Source: Jeotgalibaca sp. MA1X17-3 (GTDB lineage: Bacteria > Bacillota > Bacilli > Lactobacillales > Aerococcaceae). From it: a stretch of DNA of 64,000 nucleotides. The position numbers were made by a program, and so were the translations under genes. Below are positions 59,932 to 64,000 of this stretch, in pieces. The first letter of the stretch is position 1, and every line of letters starts with the position of its first letter. The notes below the pieces were generated by a model. That model searched no databases. It saw nothing but the letters and a program-made list of their open reading frames with translations, and was not told where the DNA came from. The stretch lies in assembly GCF_021513155.1 (NCBI RefSeq), contig NZ_CP090983.1, forward strand, positions 2,202,501 to 2,266,500, in the 5' to 3' direction.

Positions 59932-61326
59932 TTAATAAATGACTTTAATTCCTCGAGCAGCAATCTCAGATTCAGAATGAACGGTGTGTTCCATTTCATC
60001 TACCCCTTGCGAACTCACTTTATCAAATAAAATCTTCACGGTTTGAAGAAGGATTTTCATATCCAAAATCAACGAGTATTTTTTGATATAAATTAAGTCA
60101 AAATTCAATTTACTATTAAAATCAGAAGCATACTTTCCATAGACTTGTGCATAGCCCGTAATTCCTGCACGTACATTATGTCGTAAATAATAATGTGGGT
60201 TCATTTGTTTAAATTGATCCACAAAGTAAGGACGCTCCGGACGTGGCCCTACCATGGACATATCCCCTTTTAGCACATTAAATAGTTGAGGGAGTTCATC
60301 AATACGTAGTGCTCGCAAGTATTTACCGACTGGGGTTACTCGCATATCATTACTACTAGCAAGGACTGGACCCGATTCAGCTTCCGCCGTCACACCCATA
60401 CTACGGAACTTGAGAATCTCAAATTCTCGTCCTTCTCTAGTAATTCGTATTTGACGATATAAAACCGGACCTTCTGAACTTCTTTTTACAAGAATAGCCG
60501 CAACCAACATAATCGGTGACGTTACTACGATTAGTAAAAGAGCTATTGCAATATCCAAAAGACGCTTGATTGCTCCATCTTCTTGTGGAATTCGGAATGC
60601 AGCCACTTCAATAATACTTTCGTCTTCGATGTTCATCATATTTGGATTAACCATCACTAAATTTTCAAAACTAGTATTTAAAAAGAATTTTTTATCTTCT
60701 TGCATGAGTAATCCATAAATACGTAGTTTTTCAGATTCTTCAATCTGACTTGCTAAGTAGACAATATCAATATCATGAAGATTTTCACGGACATTTTCGT
60801 AGTAATCAGATAGCACTACGTGAGTTACGAGATGACGAATGCTTTTAGTATTCGAAAAATTATCGACTGCCGCAAATACTTCTTTTTCCATTCCAACAAT
60901 CATCACTCGTTTACTTCCACTTAAATGTTGGTAGGTTTTGAACACGATGGCTCTCCATGCAAACAGGATGATACACCCTACAAAAAAGTTAATGAGGATG
61001 ACCGATCGAGGAAAGGTAAGCCATCTTCCCGCAAATGTAAGAGTCATAATAAATAATGAAATTACAAATTGACTAATAATCGTAATAAACAAAAAATCAC
61101 TAATTGATTTATTGTATAAAATGTAGGTTCCAAAGAGAATATTCACAATGATAAATCCAATAGAGACATACAAAATACTACCTTGAAACGATTGAAAGTT
61201 GATATATGGGATATCAGAGCCAAATTTTAGTTTAAATGATAGAAATAATGATCCAATAAATAGCAGCAAGTCAATGATGGTAATCAAAACCCGGCGTGCT
61301 TTTGTCCATTCTTCTTTTTGATTCAC
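59932..61326 (-). CDS. polyprenyl-phosphate glycosyl-1-phosphate transferase (WbaP/CpsE family)
   Basis: 464 residues. Four N-terminal helices, a CoA-binding-like cytoplasmic domain (VMIVGMEKEVF onward), a further helix, then the catalytic sugar-transferase domain with KRLLDIAIALLLIVVTSP, FRSMGVTAE, RIDELPQLFNVLKGDMSMVGPRPERP and AGITGYAQVYGKY. It loads the first sugar phosphate (usually Glc or Gal) onto undecaprenyl phosphate for an exopolysaccharide. No other capsule genes are adjacent, so the polymer is unknown; it may compete with TagO for lipid carrier. Confidence 0.92.
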   Translation of the reverse strand: MNQKEEWTKARRVLITIIDLLLFIGSLFLSFKLKFGSDIPYINFQSFQGSILYVSIGFIIVNILFGTYILYNKSISDFLFITIISQFVISLFIMTLTFAGRWLTFPRSVILINFFVGCIILFAWRAIVFKTYQHLSGSKRVMIVGMEKEVFAAVDNFSNTKSIRHLVTHVVLSDYYENVRENLHDIDIVYLASQIEESEKLRIYGLLMQEDKKFFLNTSFENLVMVNPNMMNIEDESIIEVAAFRIPQEDGAIKRLLDIAIALLLIVVTSPIMLVAAILVKRSSEGPVLYRQIRITREGREFEILKFRSMGVTAEAESGPVLASSNDMRVTPVGKYLRALRIDELPQLFNVLKGDMSMVGPRPERPYFVDQFKQMNPHYYLRHNVRAGITGYAQVYGKYASDFNSKLNFDLIYIKKYSLILDMKILLQTVKILFDKVSSQGVDEMEHTVHSESEIAARGIKVIY

Positions 61327-61423
61327 GTTGTTTCCCTCCTTAAAGTCATAAAGACTTTATACATTTTACCACGAAACTTCAACCAAAGACAGACGAATGA
61401 AAGTGGAGCCTTTCCAAACGAAA

Positions 61424-61471
61424 AACTCCCCTATCAAATCAGAGTTTTTCTGCATTTGATAGGGGAGTTTC
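61424..61471. terminator. terminator of groESL
   Basis: Perfect 17-bp stem AAACTCCCCTATCAAAT / ATTTGATAGGGGAGTTT with a 14-base loop, between groEL and the sugar transferase; it can end groEL transcripts 30 bases past the stop. Confidence 0.92.
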
Positions 61472-61501
61472 TTGAAGATTATTCTTTTTTTAATTCGATT
61501 C

Positions 61502-63129
<1,628 letters not shown>

Positions 63130-63169
63130 TCACCTCATCATTTTTTTGTTCAATGTTTTATTGATTTTC

Positions 63170-63454
63170 TTATTCTACAATTGCAACGATATCTGATTCT
63201 TTTATAACTAGATATTCTTTTCCATCAAATTTAATTTCAGTTCCGGCATATCTTTCAAATAAAACATGATCGCCTTCTTTAACAGTCATTTCAATCGTAG
63301 TTCCGGCATCGGTTACTAGACCGGTACCTGTCGCAATGATCGTACCTGTTTGTGATTTTTCTTTAGCTGATGATGGCAACACAATACCACCTACAGTTTT
63401 TTCTTCTTCTTTTTCTACTTCAATAATTACACGATTCGCTAATGGTTTTAACAA
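63170..63454 (-). CDS. groES: co-chaperonin GroES
   Basis: 94 residues from a TTG at 63454, 7 bases after GGAGGG; the upstream TTG (63469) overlaps that site, and 94 residues is the usual GroES length. LKPLANRVIIEVEKEEEKT, the mobile loop EEEKTVGGIVLPSSAKEKSQ and FERYAGTEIKFDGKEYL are typical. Forms the heptameric lid of GroEL. Confidence 0.95.
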   Translation of the reverse strand: MLKPLANRVIIEVEKEEEKTVGGIVLPSSAKEKSQTGTIIATGTGLVTDAGTTIEMTVKEGDHVLFERYAGTEIKFDGKEYLVIKESDIVAIVE

Positions 63455-63479
63455 AAGTAATCCCTCCAATGCTTTTTTG

Positions 63480-63506
63480 TTAGCACTCTAATATCGTGAG
63501 TGCTAA
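63480..63506. promoter_or_regulatory. CIRCE operator (HrcA site)
   Basis: Perfect inverted repeat TTAGCACTC - N9 - GAGTGCTAA between the groES promoter and start, the canonical HrcA-binding element giving heat-shock control. Confidence 0.97.
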
Positions 63507-63517
63507 CCCATGTACCT

Positions 63518-63546
63518 ATCTTAATCAATTCTTGTATAGATTGCAA
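63518..63546 (-). promoter_or_regulatory. groESL promoter
   Basis: Minus-strand -35 TTGCAA (63541-63546), 17-base spacer and -10 TAAGAT (63518-63523). The CIRCE element starts about 10 bases downstream, covering the start site. Confidence 0.75.
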
Positions 63547-63555
63547 GACAAAAGA

Positions 63556-63583
63556 TTAACTTTTTTATCTATTATGTTATACT
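63556..63583 (+). promoter_or_regulatory. promoter of the CPBP-family gene
   Basis: -35 TTAACT (63556-63561), 16-base spacer and extended -10 TG-T-TATACT (63578-63583), about 40 bases before the ATG at 63625. Confidence 0.5.
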
Positions 63584-63624
63584 TTTCTGTAAGCTTATAA
63601 AATTTGAAATAGAAAGGTTATGAA

Positions 63625-64000
63625 ATGAAGAAAAAATTATCTACAGCAAATATAATCATTCTAGTTTACTTAGCCATACAATTTTTACCGATTCCGCTCA
63701 TGGTATTCATACCTGCAGAAGATCGAATTAAAATGAGCCTAACCATTAGTTTAGTAACGGCATTAATTGGATCAATTATCATGATTATCTTAAACATGAA
63801 AAAGAAATGGACTCCGGTAAATAGTATTACTCAAGGAAAGTCATCCTCTTATGGAAAAATCATCCTTTGGGGAGTGTTAGGTTTTATTGGTGCCATTATT
63901 CTTCAAGTCATTGCTGCTTCCATTGAAACGGCTATATTTGGAGTCACACCCGGGTCTCAAAATACAGATCTCCTATTAGATCTAACCAATACTTATCCTC
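63625..64000 (+). CDS. membrane protein, probable CPBP-family intramembrane protease (partial, runs off the window)
   Basis: Open frame from an ATG with AAAGG upstream; 125 codons are visible and there is no stop. It begins MKKKLSTANIIILVYLAIQ, with hydrophobic helices at about 8-30, 42-58 and 84-105, matching the N-terminal helices of CPBP (Abi/CAAX-like) proteins. These often sit divergently next to groES in Lactobacillales. The catalytic EExxxR and H motifs would lie beyond the edge, so the family call rests on layout. Confidence 0.6.
   Translation, partial: MKKKLSTANIIILVYLAIQFLPIPLMVFIPAEDRIKMSLTISLVTALIGSIIMIILNMKKKWTPVNSITQGKSSSYGKIILWGVLGFIGAIILQVIAASIETAIFGVTPGSQNTDLLLDLTNTYP

Overview
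The window is low-GC, gene-dense bacterial DNA from a Gram-positive Firmicute. Strong AGGAGG-type ribosome binding sites, Lgt-processed lipoproteins, HPr kinase, SecA with a metal-binding tail, TagO and LtaS-like wall genes, a LiaXYZ-type module, a HrcA/CIRCE-controlled groESL and the gene neighbourhoods all point to Lactobacillales. The general look is Carnobacteriaceae-like, but that placement is inference. Most genes lie on the minus strand. No rRNA, tRNA, CRISPR array or prophage was seen.

Layout. Positions 49-1964 hold yvcK and rapZ, followed by an isolated glpK. Positions 3935-7393 (plus strand) encode an OpuC-type compatible-solute ABC transporter, convergent with pgcA. Positions 9362-13469 are a four-gene plus-strand cluster with two ABC-2 type permeases, an ATPase and a lipoprotein of unknown substrate. 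Positions 13555-16287 hold an amino-acid binding lipoprotein (plus), a heliorhodopsin (minus) and an amino-acid ABC permease (minus), with several promoter and operator-like palindromes. Positions 16383-21941 carry trxB, galU, gpsA, ppaX, lgt and hprK. Positions 22133-24359 carry a liaXYZ-like envelope-stress operon, followed by uvrA and an ArsR/CzrA-type metal sensor.

Positions 28023-40432 form a phosphate regulon: phoP-phoR followed by two tandem pst-phoU operons. Each operon is preceded by 11-bp-period PhoP-box-like repeats. A 1493-bp IS3-family element (40562-42054) sits inside the loop of what was the ftsX terminator. Then come ftsEX, prfB (programmed +1 frameshift), secA, hpf, comFC and comFA, degV, murE, a YigZ-family gene, tagO, an LtaS-like gene, the NAD salvage pair pncB-nadE, a polyprenyl-phosphate sugar transferase, groESL and the start of a CPBP-family membrane protein that runs off the right edge.

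Most notable content. The gene at 14534-15316 encodes a heliorhodopsin with all the key residues, a retinal-binding lysine among them, from its own extended -10 promoter. It lies between the separated binding-protein and permease genes of an amino-acid (probably glutamine-type) transporter whose ATPase is not in the window. Eight genes, several of them essential (groEL, murE, tagO), are each broken by one single-base indel, almost all in homopolymers. That pattern is best read as sequencing error rather than gene decay, so these genes are annotated as full-length coding regions with the lesion marked.
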